From positions 1 through 64,000 of the forward strand of contig NZ_RRYW01000004.1 in assembly GCF_014861365.1 (NCBI RefSeq): 64,000 nt of DNA, in the 5' to 3' direction. Source of the DNA: Psychrobacter sp. FME6. Lineage in GTDB: Bacteria; Pseudomonadota; Gammaproteobacteria; Pseudomonadales; Moraxellaceae. The stretch's first letter is position 1, and each line of letters opens with the position of its first letter. Under the pieces are notes generated by a model. It had not been told where the DNA came from and ran no database searches. It saw only the letters and a list, made by a program, of their open reading frames with translations. The translations under genes were made by a program, and so were the position numbers. This document shows positions 37,011-46,152 of this stretch, piece after piece.

Positions 37011-37388
37011 TTACAGTTTATTTGTAGTATGCGGCTTAGACATTAAAGATGCGGTAGGCGCTAATGTTTTGTTATGGCGAAAGTACGTTGATTTACCATC
37101 AAGTATTTTACTTACCTCTTTGACTAAATCATGAATAATATCATCATAAACGCCATGATATAGCTCAGTTTCGAACGCCGTAAATGGATGCTTACGCGAT
37201 GCTGAGCTGACCTCTGTCACCCCTTGCTTGGTATAAAAAATATCAACTCGACCATCGCTATTGAGTACACAATTTAATAGACCGCCTTCTAGCTCCATCT
37301 CTACACGCTCAGGCATAAAAATGTAGTCATCCACATTGATGAGCTTTTTTTCTACTTCTCGTTTAAAAAATGATTTGATATCAAACAT
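37011..37388 (-). CDS. Small hypothetical protein
   Basis: This 125-residue protein is mostly alpha/beta and acidic in the middle. It has no signal peptide and no motif that I recognise. The frame could begin at a GTG four codons upstream, but that sits only two bases after AAGG, so ATG at 37388 is chosen. It is convergent with the lipoprotein gene and separated from uvrB by a MITE. Confidence 0.6.
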   Translation of the reverse strand: MFDIKSFFKREVEKKLINVDDYIFMPERVEMELEGGLLNCVLNSDGRVDIFYTKQGVTEVSSASRKHPFTAFETELYHGVYDDIIHDLVKEVSKILDGKSTYFRHNKTLAPTASLMSKPHTTNKL

Positions 37389-37585
37389 AACTATAGTCAC
37401 AACCTTAAAATTATAAAATACGTTAGCATGCCTGACTCTACGACCATTACTCAGCCTTGTTTACCTACTTAATAGAGCCTACTTTATTAGCTTATCCTAT
37501 AAGATGTATAACTGGTTTTTAAGATGGAATATGTAAAACTACGTTTGAGGTTGGTAAAAGCCTATATCAACCTTATACATCAGAC

Positions 37586-37855
37586 TAGGGGCTGTATAGA
37601 ATTCAGCTAAGGAACTGACAGAGACTATTTTTTAGGCAATTCGACGCCAAAAATAGTAAGTTTAGTTATTCTAAGCGCGATAGTTTTGGCTATGAAGTGG
37701 CAAAAAATAGTCCTGTTCCTTCGGACTGATGCTAAAATCGCCCCAGACGTTGTTGTAAATCTAGCTAAGGTCTCGACATTACCTTCGATTTACGCCTAGT
37801 CTGGAATTATTTTAGCGATCAGCAGTCCTAATAGATGAATTCTATACAGCCCCTA
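37586..37855. mobile_element. 270-bp MITE-like element, copy 2 (inverted)
   Basis: This is the reverse complement of the element at 19636-19905, with the same GGGGCTGTATAGAATTC ends and outer TA. By eye only one difference exists between the copies (within the CCAAAAATATCG segment of copy 1). It lies just before the uvrB terminator. Confidence 0.88.
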
Positions 37856-37857
37856 AA

Positions 37858-37884
37858 CGAAAAAAACGAGTCACCCTCGTAACC
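37858..37884 (-). terminator. Rho-independent terminator of uvrB
   Basis: On the minus strand ACGAG and CTCGT pair around GGTGA or so and are followed by TTTTTTT. The stem is short but the T run is good. It sits 35 bases after the uvrB stop. Confidence 0.65.
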
Positions 37885-37917
37885 CGTCCTCATTTTTTCA
37901 AACTTTAGCTTTATCCA

Positions 37918-40029
37918 TTAAATCAAATGTGCTTTTAACTCCAACACTTTATCACGAGTCTTCGCGGCTTCTTCAAACTTAAGATCACGTGACATCTGTT
38001 GCATTTGCTTTTCTAAACGCTTGATTTCTTTGGCAAGTAAATCAGGACTACGTAGGATATTGATATCTACATCGGGCAGATTACTTTTGACCGGAATCGC
38101 TTGATTATCATTGGCATCAAGGTCATCGCCTGTATCAATTTTATCAGTGATACTACGGCGCGCGCCTTTTGGGGTGATGTTATGCTCGATATTAAAGGCA
38201 ATTTGCTTTTCGCGGCGGCGATCGGTCTCATCAATCGCTTTTTGCATACTGTTGGTGATGCGATCGGCATAAAGGATGGCTTTACCATTCAAGTGACGCG
38301 CAGCACGACCAATGGTCTGAATCAACGCACGCTCAGAACGCAAAAAGCCCTCTTTATCGGCATCAAATATCGCCACCAATGACACCTCAGGCATATCCAA
38401 GCCTTCACGCAACAGATTAATACCGACTAACACATCATGCACGCCAGTACGCAATTCATGGATAATTTGCGTGCGTTCAACGGTGTCAATGTCTGAATGC
38501 AAGTACGCAACTTTGACATCGTACTCTTTCAAATAACTGGTCAAATCTTCTGACATACGCTTGGTCAAGGTGGTAATCAATACGCGCTCATCTTTTTCAC
38601 GGCGTTTGGTAATCTCCGATAGCACATCATCGACCTGCGTTAATACTGGACGAATCTCAATCTCAGGGTCAATCAGTCCGGTTGGACGCACCACTTGCTC
38701 GACCACTTGCTCGCTGTGTTCAAGCTCATATAATGCAGGCGTGGCACTAACATAAATAGTCTTTGGCTTGATACGCTCCCACTCTTCAAACTTCATTGGC
38801 CGATTATTCATCGCACTCGGCAGACGAAAGCCATAATTGACCAAGTTTTCTTTACGCGATCTATCGCCTTTATACATCGCCCCAATTTGCGAAACGGTCA
38901 CATGTGATTCATCGAGGAACAATAAAGCATCTTCTGGAATATAATCAAACAAAGTCGGCGGCGCTTCCCCCGATGGACGTCCAGAGAGATGCTGTGAGTA
39001 GTTTTCGATACCGTTACAGTAGCCGAGCTGTTGAATCATCTCAAGGTCATACTGCGTACGTTCTTTGAGACGCTGGGCTTCAACCAATTTATTATTATCG
39101 CGGAAATACTCCAAGCGTGGCTCAAGCTCAGCGCGAATGGTATGGCTAGCAGCTTCTAATTTATTACGCGGTGTTACGTAATGCGATTTTGGATAAATGG
39201 TAATACGCGGCACGCTACGCACCGTTTTTCCTGTTAAAGGATCAAACCACGTAATTTTTTCAACTTCATTATCAAACAGATGCACACGTACCGCCAACTG
39301 TTCAGACTCAGCAGGATAAATATCCAATAGCTCGCCGCGTAATCGATACGTACCGCGCCCAAAGTCCAGCTCATTACGAGTATATTGCATTTCGACCAAA
39401 CGCTTAATCGTCGCGGTACGGTCTATTTTGTCACCAACGACGACATGCAGTAGCATTTTAAGATAGCTTTCTGGATCGCCCAAACCATAGATACACGATA
39501 CCGACGCGACGATAATCGCATCACGACGCTCAAGGAGTGCACGCGTCGCTGACAAGCGCATCTGATCAATATGATCGTTAATGGCGCTGTCTTTTTCAAT
39601 AAAGGTATCACTAGCAGCCACATAAGCTTCCGGCTGATAATAATCATAATAACTGACGAAGTATTCCACCGCATTATTAGGGAAAAACGACTTAAACTCA
39701 CCATATAGCTGGGCAGCTAGGGTTTTATTATGCGCCATAATAATAGTCGGACGTTGGCACTCAGAGATGACCTTTGCCATCGTATAGGTCTTACCAGAAC
39801 CCGTCACCCCCAATAGCAACTGCTCGTCCATACCAGTGTTGATACCCTTGACCAGCTTTTCGATTGCTTGCGGCTGATCACCAGCGGGCTCAAAATCAGT
39901 GACCATCTCAAAGGCACGACTTGATATTTGCGTCCCAGACGCATTGACACCACTAATTTCAGCTTCACCCTGTAGCTGAGTGGCCAATTGGTTTAACTGA
40001 CGCGACGAGCGCGGTTCAGGCATTCGCAT
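37918..40029 (-). CDS. uvrB: Excinuclease ABC subunit B
   Basis: This ~703-residue protein carries the Walker [11 protein letters not shown], the beta-hairpin [10 protein letters not shown], the DESH motif and the C-terminal UVR motif (about the last 40 residues, [21 protein letters not shown] given in part). It finds damage with UvrA and guides UvrC in nucleotide excision repair. It has about 40 extra residues before the usual start ([14 protein letters not shown]-like text). The frame opens earlier at 40077, but ATG at 40029 after an AAGAAG site is favoured. Confidence 0.96.
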   Translation of the reverse strand: MRMPEPRSSRQLNQLATQLQGEAEISGVNASGTQISSRAFEMVTDFEPAGDQPQAIEKLVKGINTGMDEQLLLGVTGSGKTYTMAKVISECQRPTIIMAHNKTLAAQLYGEFKSFFPNNAVEYFVSYYDYYQPEAYVAASDTFIEKDSAINDHIDQMRLSATRALLERRDAIIVASVSCIYGLGDPESYLKMLLHVVVGDKIDRTATIKRLVEMQYTRNELDFGRGTYRLRGELLDIYPAESEQLAVRVHLFDNEVEKITWFDPLTGKTVRSVPRITIYPKSHYVTPRNKLEAASHTIRAELEPRLEYFRDNNKLVEAQRLKERTQYDLEMIQQLGYCNGIENYSQHLSGRPSGEAPPTLFDYIPEDALLFLDESHVTVSQIGAMYKGDRSRKENLVNYGFRLPSAMNNRPMKFEEWERIKPKTIYVSATPALYELEHSEQVVEQVVRPTGLIDPEIEIRPVLTQVDDVLSEITKRREKDERVLITTLTKRMSEDLTSYLKEYDVKVAYLHSDIDTVERTQIIHELRTGVHDVLVGINLLREGLDMPEVSLVAIFDADKEGFLRSERALIQTIGRAARHLNGKAILYADRITNSMQKAIDETDRRREKQIAFNIEHNITPKGARRSITDKIDTGDDLDANDNQAIPVKSNLPDVDINILRSPDLLAKEIKRLEKQMQQMSRDLKFEEAAKTRDKVLELKAHLI

Positions 40030-40410
40030 AATGGCTTTCTTCTTATTAAGGTTTATAACAATGTGGGGTCTAACCATCTATTTTTAAAGGACAATCAAGC
40101 GTTATTATCTAGCCTACCACTGGCGAAACATGCATTCTTAAATATGCTAACGCCTACTTTACTTTTGATAAAAAACATTAAAATAGTTATAAAAAATGCA
40201 CACAGCATCCGCTAAAATTACAAAGTCTTTCACGGTTAACAAAGTCATTACACGAGCACCCAATAAAGCCTAACACTCAATGCTACCAACATCGATTTAA
40301 GCTGCTATTATTGATCATGAATTAACAAGTAGTACATAAGCAAGAAACCAATAACAACACGTTAAACATTCAAATCAATAAAATAAACTTAATAAATAAC
40401 GGAGCAAAAT
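40030..40410. promoter_or_regulatory. Divergent region between uvrB and dps
   Basis: These 381 AT-rich bases carry promoters for uvrB leftward and dps rightward. Stress control of either gene is likely, but I see no clear OxyR- or SOS-type palindrome and no RNA gene. Confidence 0.4.
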
Positions 40411-40893
40411 ATGAGAGAACGTTACGCGAGTGGAATAGATAATGAAACTGCAAAAAAAATGGTAGATTTGTTAAACTCTAATTTAGCCAATCTGATTGAT
40501 TTAAGTATGGACAGTAAACAATGCCATTGGAATCTACAAGGTACTGGTTTCATTGGCGTTCATCAATTATTAGATGAGACCTATGATCGTTTGACTGAGG
40601 CTTTTGACACGGTCGCTGAACGCATTGTTATCCTCGGCGGTAAAGCCAATGGTATCTCAAAACGTGTCGTTGAAGACTCTATTTTAGAGACCTACCCTAC
40701 TGATATCACTAAAGTAGATGAGCACGTTCGTGAGCTTACCAATCGTTATAAAACCATTGCAGCTTCATTGCGTGAAGGAATCGATACTGCTGGTGACGCC
40801 GGTGACGAAGATACTGCGGACCTATTGACAGAAGTGAGCCGCACTATTGATAAAGATGCTTGGTTCATCGGTGCCAATGCGCCAAAGAAATAA
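40411..40893 (+). CDS. dps: DNA-protection ferritin Dps
   Basis: This 160-residue protein has every ferroxidase residue in the Dps spacing: His39, His51, Asp55, Asp66 and Glu70, with the family's HWNLQG. Twelve subunits form a hollow shell that oxidises and stores iron with peroxide and protects DNA. The short N-terminus has three Arg/Lys residues but no long DNA-binding tail. The start is supported by GGAGC upstream. A bidirectional terminator follows. Confidence 0.96.
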   Translation: MRERYASGIDNETAKKMVDLLNSNLANLIDLSMDSKQCHWNLQGTGFIGVHQLLDETYDRLTEAFDTVAERIVILGGKANGISKRVVEDSILETYPTDITKVDEHVRELTNRYKTIAASLREGIDTAGDAGDEDTADLLTEVSRTIDKDAWFIGANAPKK

Positions 40894-40965
40894 GACGATG
40901 ACTCATCGCTTGAAATAAAAAAGTCTTGAAACAATAAAGCCTTGAAATAAAAAAGTTTAGTAAAA

Positions 40966-40998
40966 AAATGGTCGTCTAATTAGACGACCGTTTTTTTT
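40966..40998. terminator. Bidirectional terminator
   Basis: GGTCGTCTAATTAGACGACC is a perfect 20-bp palindrome followed by eight T on the plus strand and preceded by A on the other side. It serves dps and the convergent transporter gene. Confidence 0.93.
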
Positions 40999-41044
40999 AC
41001 GCGGGTAGAAGCGGCACTTTATAACAAGCGCGTCTCTTTTACTT

Positions 41045-42181
41045 TTAACCAATCATATTAGTGTTACTGGCTTGGCTATTAGGCAAATGCAGAACTTCGG
41101 CATTGGGCACTGACAGCGTCAAAATAGCTTCTTGAAATATTGGATTGTCACGGAACTGGTTTTCGATATCTTCGATTTTTTGTGCGATCGTTTGCTCTTG
41201 TTGGTTACCAGCAATATCAACTGCTGCCACCATAAATATCTTTTTAGGCCCAACCCACTCTAAGTGTAGATAAGAGACACTATCGATATCCGGATGATCG
41301 AGCAGTTCGGTTAATACATAACAATGCATTTTGTCTGAGACTCTATGTCCTACCAGAAAGTCACGGTTACGACTGATTAAGAATATTGCAACCACACCTA
41401 GCAATATTCCTACAATAATCGACCCAAGTGCATCCCAAAACGGCTGTCCAGTATAAGCATGCATCCCCATCGCTGCTGCCGCTATTACCAAGCCAATCAC
41501 TGCTGCCAAATCCTCAAAAAATACGCCGCGTAAGGTTGGATTGGACGTATCAATGACATAACCGATAGCACTGACATTAAGCGCCTCACCTTGCTTTTTA
41601 CTCTGTCGATAAGCTTGCACCAAAGAGAAGCCTTCAAGCAAAAATGCAACCGCTAAAACAATAAAGCCAATGGTATAATTAGTCTCGGCTTCAGGCGCAT
41701 TCCATTCAGTAATACCGGTATAAATAGAGACAACTGAGCCTGCCATAAAGACACCAAAGGCGGCAATCATCGACCACACATACGACTCTTTGCCATAGCC
41801 TAATGGATGGCTTTTATCGGCGGGTTTGACGGGTTTGACGGCTTTCTTTTCTGCCACAATGAGTAAAGTGCCGTTGCCTGCATCTGCCCACGAGTGTGCT
41901 GATTCCGCAATCATAGAAGCAGAGCCGGTCATAAATGCAGCCACTGTTTTGGCGATGGCAATAAGAAGATTGGCACCCACTGCAATCAGCACAGTGATTA
42001 GTGAACCAGATTTTTTACTATTATTGTTAGGCGTAGGATCCGTATGAGGGGGAGTTTTAGTAGATGTATCGACTACAGCACTGAGGCTAATATCAGATTG
42101 AGAACCACCCGTACCGCGAGTATAGCTACCACGCGGTATGGGTTGAGGTTTTGAATCGGGTTTTGGTTTTTTTAAACTCAT
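41045..42181 (-). CDS. Cation diffusion facilitator family transporter
   Basis: This 378-residue protein has a polar Ser/Pro/Lys-rich N-terminal tail (1-58), six hydrophobic helices (about 60-280) and a C-terminal cytoplasmic domain with VLTELLDHPDIDSV. The family's metal site is present as SAHSWADAGN (His and Asp on helix 2) with FEDLAAVIGL on helix 5. It should export a divalent metal with proton exchange; the metal cannot be told. The long N-terminal tail is unlike the standard start near the first helix. Confidence 0.86.
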   Translation of the reverse strand: MSLKKPKPDSKPQPIPRGSYTRGTGGSQSDISLSAVVDTSTKTPPHTDPTPNNNSKKSGSLITVLIAVGANLLIAIAKTVAAFMTGSASMIAESAHSWADAGNGTLLIVAEKKAVKPVKPADKSHPLGYGKESYVWSMIAAFGVFMAGSVVSIYTGITEWNAPEAETNYTIGFIVLAVAFLLEGFSLVQAYRQSKKQGEALNVSAIGYVIDTSNPTLRGVFFEDLAAVIGLVIAAAAMGMHAYTGQPFWDALGSIIVGILLGVVAIFLISRNRDFLVGHRVSDKMHCYVLTELLDHPDIDSVSYLHLEWVGPKKIFMVAAVDIAGNQQEQTIAQKIEDIENQFRDNPIFQEAILTLSVPNAEVLHLPNSQASNTNMIG

Positions 42182-42364
42182 GTAAGTCTCAATCCATAGT
42201 GTATAGAATGGATAAACACAATTTAACTTTTTAACTTTAAGCGTTAACTGTCTTTACCCATCTTAATAACCATTAAATTTAGTCGAAAACCCGTTTATTA
42301 TCAGTAAGGTTTTCGTGAGACTTTGTTTAAGTTTTGGTTGCTTTAACTATTACAAAATTTCTTC

Positions 42365-42988
42365 TTAAAGTGTATCTTTTTTACTATTAGATTGATGAGT
42401 TGTCAGCTCTCCAACCATATATCCGTCAGCTGTGTCATGGTCAGTTTTATTTTTGCCGCCTAGGTCTTCACTAATCATTTCGTCGATGCCACAACTGGGG
42501 CGATGTGAGTCTTCCATGCGCATTTTTTTACGCTCTAGGCCTGCATCAAAGCGGCATTGCTGCATGGGGTTTTTAATCTCAAGCTCAGGTATTGGTGTTG
42601 GTTTGCCGTTATCATCAATGGCCACCATGGTAAAATAGCAGCTGTTGGTATGGCGCACAGTACGAGCGCGGACGTCTTCTGCCTCGACACGTATACCCAC
42701 TTCCATCGAGGTTTTACCAACATAATTGACACTTGCCGCAAAAGTGACTAATTCGCCAACGTAAACTGGCTCACGAAACATCACTTGATCGACTGATAAC
42801 GTCACCACATAACTACCGCTATACCGGCTGGCACAAGCATAGGCGACCTGATCCAGCATCTTTAGCAAATCACCGCCATGCACATTACCAATGAAGTTGG
42901 CCATATCGGGCGTCATTAGCACCGACATATATAGCTCATGGTTTAAAGGTGCTTTTTTAGCTGTGGAGCTGGTGTTGTATTGCGACAT
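42365..42988 (-). CDS. Acyl-CoA thioesterase, hotdog fold
   Basis: This 207-residue protein has one hotdog domain with NFIGNVHGGDLLKMLDQVAY (about 30-49), the HGG and Asp pattern of YciA/BACH-type thioesterases, then VTLSVDQVMFREPVYVGE and ARTVRHTNSCYFTMVAID. The C-terminal 50 residues are extra and charged. It splits acyl-CoAs in the cytoplasm. ATG at 42988 follows AAGGA by five bases, while the frame opens seven codons earlier. Confidence 0.88.
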   Translation of the reverse strand: MSQYNTSSTAKKAPLNHELYMSVLMTPDMANFIGNVHGGDLLKMLDQVAYACASRYSGSYVVTLSVDQVMFREPVYVGELVTFAASVNYVGKTSMEVGIRVEAEDVRARTVRHTNSCYFTMVAIDDNGKPTPIPELEIKNPMQQCRFDAGLERKKMRMEDSHRPSCGIDEMISEDLGGKNKTDHDTADGYMVGELTTHQSNSKKDTL

Positions 42989-43126
42989 AATATTCCTTAC
43001 CGTTATCAAAAACCTATTTATTCAGAATCTTATTTATACAGTAGCTTTTGAGATAGCGCAAATAAGTAGCCGATAAAAATAGTTTTTATGGGGTAAATAT
43101 AGAGTGTTCTATCAGACGACAGACCC

Positions 43127-43537
43127 TCAACTTAACCAGTGAAAACGGTATGCAAGCCAAGCCACAATTGTACTGACCGTTCCCGTTAATAACCCACCCC
43201 AGACAAAATCAACCAAGGCTGTATCTAAGGTATAGCCTTTATACAACGCCAAACTGGTAAAGTCATAAGTACCATAAGCCATCAGTCCTATCAAACCACC
43301 CAACAAGAAAATATGACCCAGTGAAGCGTTGGCTTTGATTTGTGGATAGAGAATAATGATACACAGCACCAGTAGATAAAACATATAAAACACGCCAGCG
43401 GCAATCATGTTAGGCTCATCGGCAAGCAAATGTCCGATACGTTTTTCATAAAAAAGACCGGTCATAGTCTTGAGCCAAACTGCATCAATACCTAAAAATA
43501 TGGCAACGGCTGCAATATAAATAAATACATAACCCAT
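43127..43537 (-). CDS. DUF2177 family membrane protein
   Basis: This 136-residue protein has four membrane helices and matches DUF2177: AIFLGIDAVWLKTMTGLFYEK near the N-terminus and YGTYDFTSLALYKGYT near 82-97 with a WGGLLTGTV segment. Its function is unknown. It is often in operons with cyclopropane-fatty-acid synthase, DUF1365 and a flavin amine oxidase, as here. AAGGATATTATT precedes the ATG. Confidence 0.87.
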   Translation of the reverse strand: MGYVFIYIAAVAIFLGIDAVWLKTMTGLFYEKRIGHLLADEPNMIAAGVFYMFYLLVLCIIILYPQIKANASLGHIFLLGGLIGLMAYGTYDFTSLALYKGYTLDTALVDFVWGGLLTGTVSTIVAWLAYRFHWLS

Positions 43538-43633
43538 AATAATATCCTTTTATAATGGTCGCTAAACATTCGGCACAGCGATGTAGATGTTTGGCTCAAT
43601 TTAACGACTCAATGAAGTGGTTATCTACAATAA

Positions 43634-45019
43634 TTAAATTGCCAATGGCAAGTCAGAGAAATGCATGATATCAATATTATCTGGCTTCACCGCTGTCAAT
43701 TGCACCACACCAATCGTCCGCTCCAAAAACCCACCTTCGCAGTAACAGAAGTAAAAATCCCACAAGCGGATAAACGTCTCATCATAACCAAGCGCGACTA
43801 TCTCTTCGCGCTGCCCCATAAAGGCAGCACGCCAATCCCGCAGCGTATGCGCGTAGTCAAAACCGTAATCATGTAGCTGCTTAATAACCATATCGGTCTG
43901 CTCAGTAAACTGATTGTTTAGTTCTTGATTGGACAGTAAGCAACCACCAGGAAAGATGTGCGTTTGAATAAAATCAACCGAATTTATATAATCTTGGTAG
44001 TTTTGGTCATTAAAAGTAATCGCTTGCAATACCATCAACCCCGTGGGCTTTAGGAGACTATTACATTTAGCAAAAAAAGTCGGCAAATACTCATGCCCAA
44101 CCGCCTCAATCATCTCGATACTGACCAATTTGTCATACTGTCCTGTCAGCTCGCGATAATCTTGTTTCAGCAAGGTTATTTTATCTGATAAACCTGCCGC
44201 TTTAACACGACTCTGCGCCTCTTCGTATTGGGCATCCGAGATAGTTGTTGTCGTTATTTGACAGCCATAATGTGTGGCGGCATAAATCGCAAAACCACCC
44301 CAACCTGTACCGATTTCGATGACATGATCATCAGCAGAGAGTTGCAACCGCTGACAAATGAGCGCCAATTTATGCTGCTGCGCTTCAGCCAATGTTGCTT
44401 CAGTATTTTTATAAACTGCTGATGAGTACATCATGGTATCGTCTAAAAAACGCTGATACATATCATTGCCCAAATCATAATGCGCTAAGATATTGGACTT
44501 AGATCCAGATTTATCATTTTTACGCAGTTGGTGCTTGGCTTTTTCAAACGCCTTACTCACCCCCGCAAAACGGCTCTCAAGCTTATTAAGTACCGCCAAG
44601 TTACGCGCCGCCAACCGAATCAAGCCAGTCAAATCATCCGTATCCCATTCACCACTGATATAGCTGTCTGCCAGAGCAATAGAGCCCCCAAGTAGCAACT
44701 GACGATAAACAGCACTATCATGAATCATCAAAGTGACATTTAACGAATGGCGGCCTACTGCTGAACTGCTTGCGGTGCTAGTAGTAGACACGCTTCCAAA
44801 GCTATTTGTTTTAGGCACTTGCTCGCCAAACGCTTCGATTATAGTCAGGCTACCAAACTGAATATGGTTTAAAGCACGAAATATCAGCTTTCTTGCGACT
44901 TGATTGATCCCATCACTGACAGGTTGTAAGATAGCGCTTTCATTGATCGTTTGGCTGATGCTAGTAGTCACCTTGGCTAGTGTTGAAGCGGGCGCTCTAT
45001 CGGTCGGTCGTACTGACAT
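43634..45019 (-). CDS. cfa: Cyclopropane-fatty-acyl-phospholipid synthase family methyltransferase
   Basis: This 461-residue protein has the Cfa layout: an N-terminal helical domain, then LAHYDLGNDMYQRFLDDTMMYSSA (substrate-binding opening), the SAM-binding VIEIGTGWGGFAIYAA (about 236-251), LVSIEMIEAVGHEYLP (bicarbonate/Glu region), and CEGGFLERTIGVVQLTAVKP near the end. It moves a methylene or methyl from SAM to a membrane lipid double bond. The family includes true cyclopropane synthases and relatives that make branched or furan fatty acids; which one this is cannot be read from the sequence. A Ser/Thr-rich N-terminal leader is extra. Confidence 0.9.
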   Translation of the reverse strand: MSVRPTDRAPASTLAKVTTSISQTINESAILQPVSDGINQVARKLIFRALNHIQFGSLTIIEAFGEQVPKTNSFGSVSTTSTASSSAVGRHSLNVTLMIHDSAVYRQLLLGGSIALADSYISGEWDTDDLTGLIRLAARNLAVLNKLESRFAGVSKAFEKAKHQLRKNDKSGSKSNILAHYDLGNDMYQRFLDDTMMYSSAVYKNTEATLAEAQQHKLALICQRLQLSADDHVIEIGTGWGGFAIYAATHYGCQITTTTISDAQYEEAQSRVKAAGLSDKITLLKQDYRELTGQYDKLVSIEMIEAVGHEYLPTFFAKCNSLLKPTGLMVLQAITFNDQNYQDYINSVDFIQTHIFPGGCLLSNQELNNQFTEQTDMVIKQLHDYGFDYAHTLRDWRAAFMGQREEIVALGYDETFIRLWDFYFCYCEGGFLERTIGVVQLTAVKPDNIDIMHFSDLPLAI

Positions 45020-45095
45020 CGTCTTCTTATCCTTGTTTAAATGGCATGTATTTCAATCTTAGGTGCTTAAACTTAGGTGCTTAAATTTTTGTGAT

Positions 45096-46121
45096 TTAGT
45101 GTTCAGTTTTTTCAACATCAGGTTTTTTATCAGCTTGCTGCTGGCTATCGGCTAGCTTTTCATCATAATTAATGTAGGGTACTTTTTTAATCGCATAAAG
45201 CTTAAAAGCATGCCAATAAATACGCGTTAACGAAGTCACATTCATCAATGGGTTTTTACGTAGGCTGTTGCGAATCATAGTCGCAGTCATTGGGACGCCT
45301 GACATTTTTACCCCTGTTTTTAACACCTTACCGCGCTCATCACTGATATCGATAGCAATACGAACTTGCAAGCCGTTATCTGGCTGGCTTTTTATCTTAA
45401 CTTGCCAACGATATAGCTGGTCAATCGGATTAAAGGGTGAGACATGGAAGTCTTTATCGTGACAGAACTCAGTGCTCTCCCCTGCTAATAAAAACCCATA
45501 ATAATGCCGCTTATCCCATGGCGTATTAGACACCTCAGCCAATAAATGAGTCGGCGTCTGCTGCTTATCAAAACCCAAATAAAAATTAACGGGGCTAAAA
45601 TAAATACCTGCATTGCGGCACACAACCATGCCAATGATATCGCCTGTTGGCTCACTACCTGTTTGTTCAGTAAATGCTTGGTTCAAACGATGACTAAGTG
45701 CTTGGATAGGATTTAAACGGCTATCGTCGTTTTCATTATTACTTAGGCTATTTGGTTGTTGTACATTTCGCCTTTGTGAATTTAACCCTTGTGAATTTAG
45801 TCCTTGTAAATAATCATCAGGACAGAATTGCTGCAAAGCTTTTTTCTTCGCTGAGAATAACGGTAGCTCTTTTAACCATCTATTTTTAACAAAATTAGCC
45901 TTACCAAAAATGGCTATACCTACCTCAGGAAGTACCTGCCCCGCTGCCAACGCGCTGATACTGATGCCCCAATAACGATATGGATAAGCAAATTTATGCA
46001 CACTTGGTAGCAGGCGACTGTGCCATGTTGTCCCATGAAATAGCTGATGGGGTAAGCAACTGTCAGATAAACCGTCTTCAGTAGACACAGCTTTCTCCTC
46101 ATTATTTACTTTAGTGCTCAT
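45096..46121 (-). CDS. DUF1365 family protein
   Basis: This 341-residue protein has the DUF1365 pattern: LFHGTTWHSRLLPSVHKFAYPYRYWG near 27-50 (shown in part), VCRNAGIYFSPVNFYLGFD near the centre, DKDFHVSPFNP and MSGVPMTATMIRNSLRKNPLMN. The role is unknown but it is always linked to flavin amine oxidases and Cfa-type methyltransferases. A low-complexity insert has QGLNS twice. The frame opens 81 codons earlier, overlapping the previous gene, but ATG at 46121 begins the conserved part, 31 bases after the upstream stop. Confidence 0.87.
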   Translation of the reverse strand: MSTKVNNEEKAVSTEDGLSDSCLPHQLFHGTTWHSRLLPSVHKFAYPYRYWGISISALAAGQVLPEVGIAIFGKANFVKNRWLKELPLFSAKKKALQQFCPDDYLQGLNSQGLNSQRRNVQQPNSLSNNENDDSRLNPIQALSHRLNQAFTEQTGSEPTGDIIGMVVCRNAGIYFSPVNFYLGFDKQQTPTHLLAEVSNTPWDKRHYYGFLLAGESTEFCHDKDFHVSPFNPIDQLYRWQVKIKSQPDNGLQVRIAIDISDERGKVLKTGVKMSGVPMTATMIRNSLRKNPLMNVTSLTRIYWHAFKLYAIKKVPYINYDEKLADSQQQADKKPDVEKTEH

Positions 46122-46152
46122 TGGTTTTACACCCAAATAAACCGCGCTTTTT

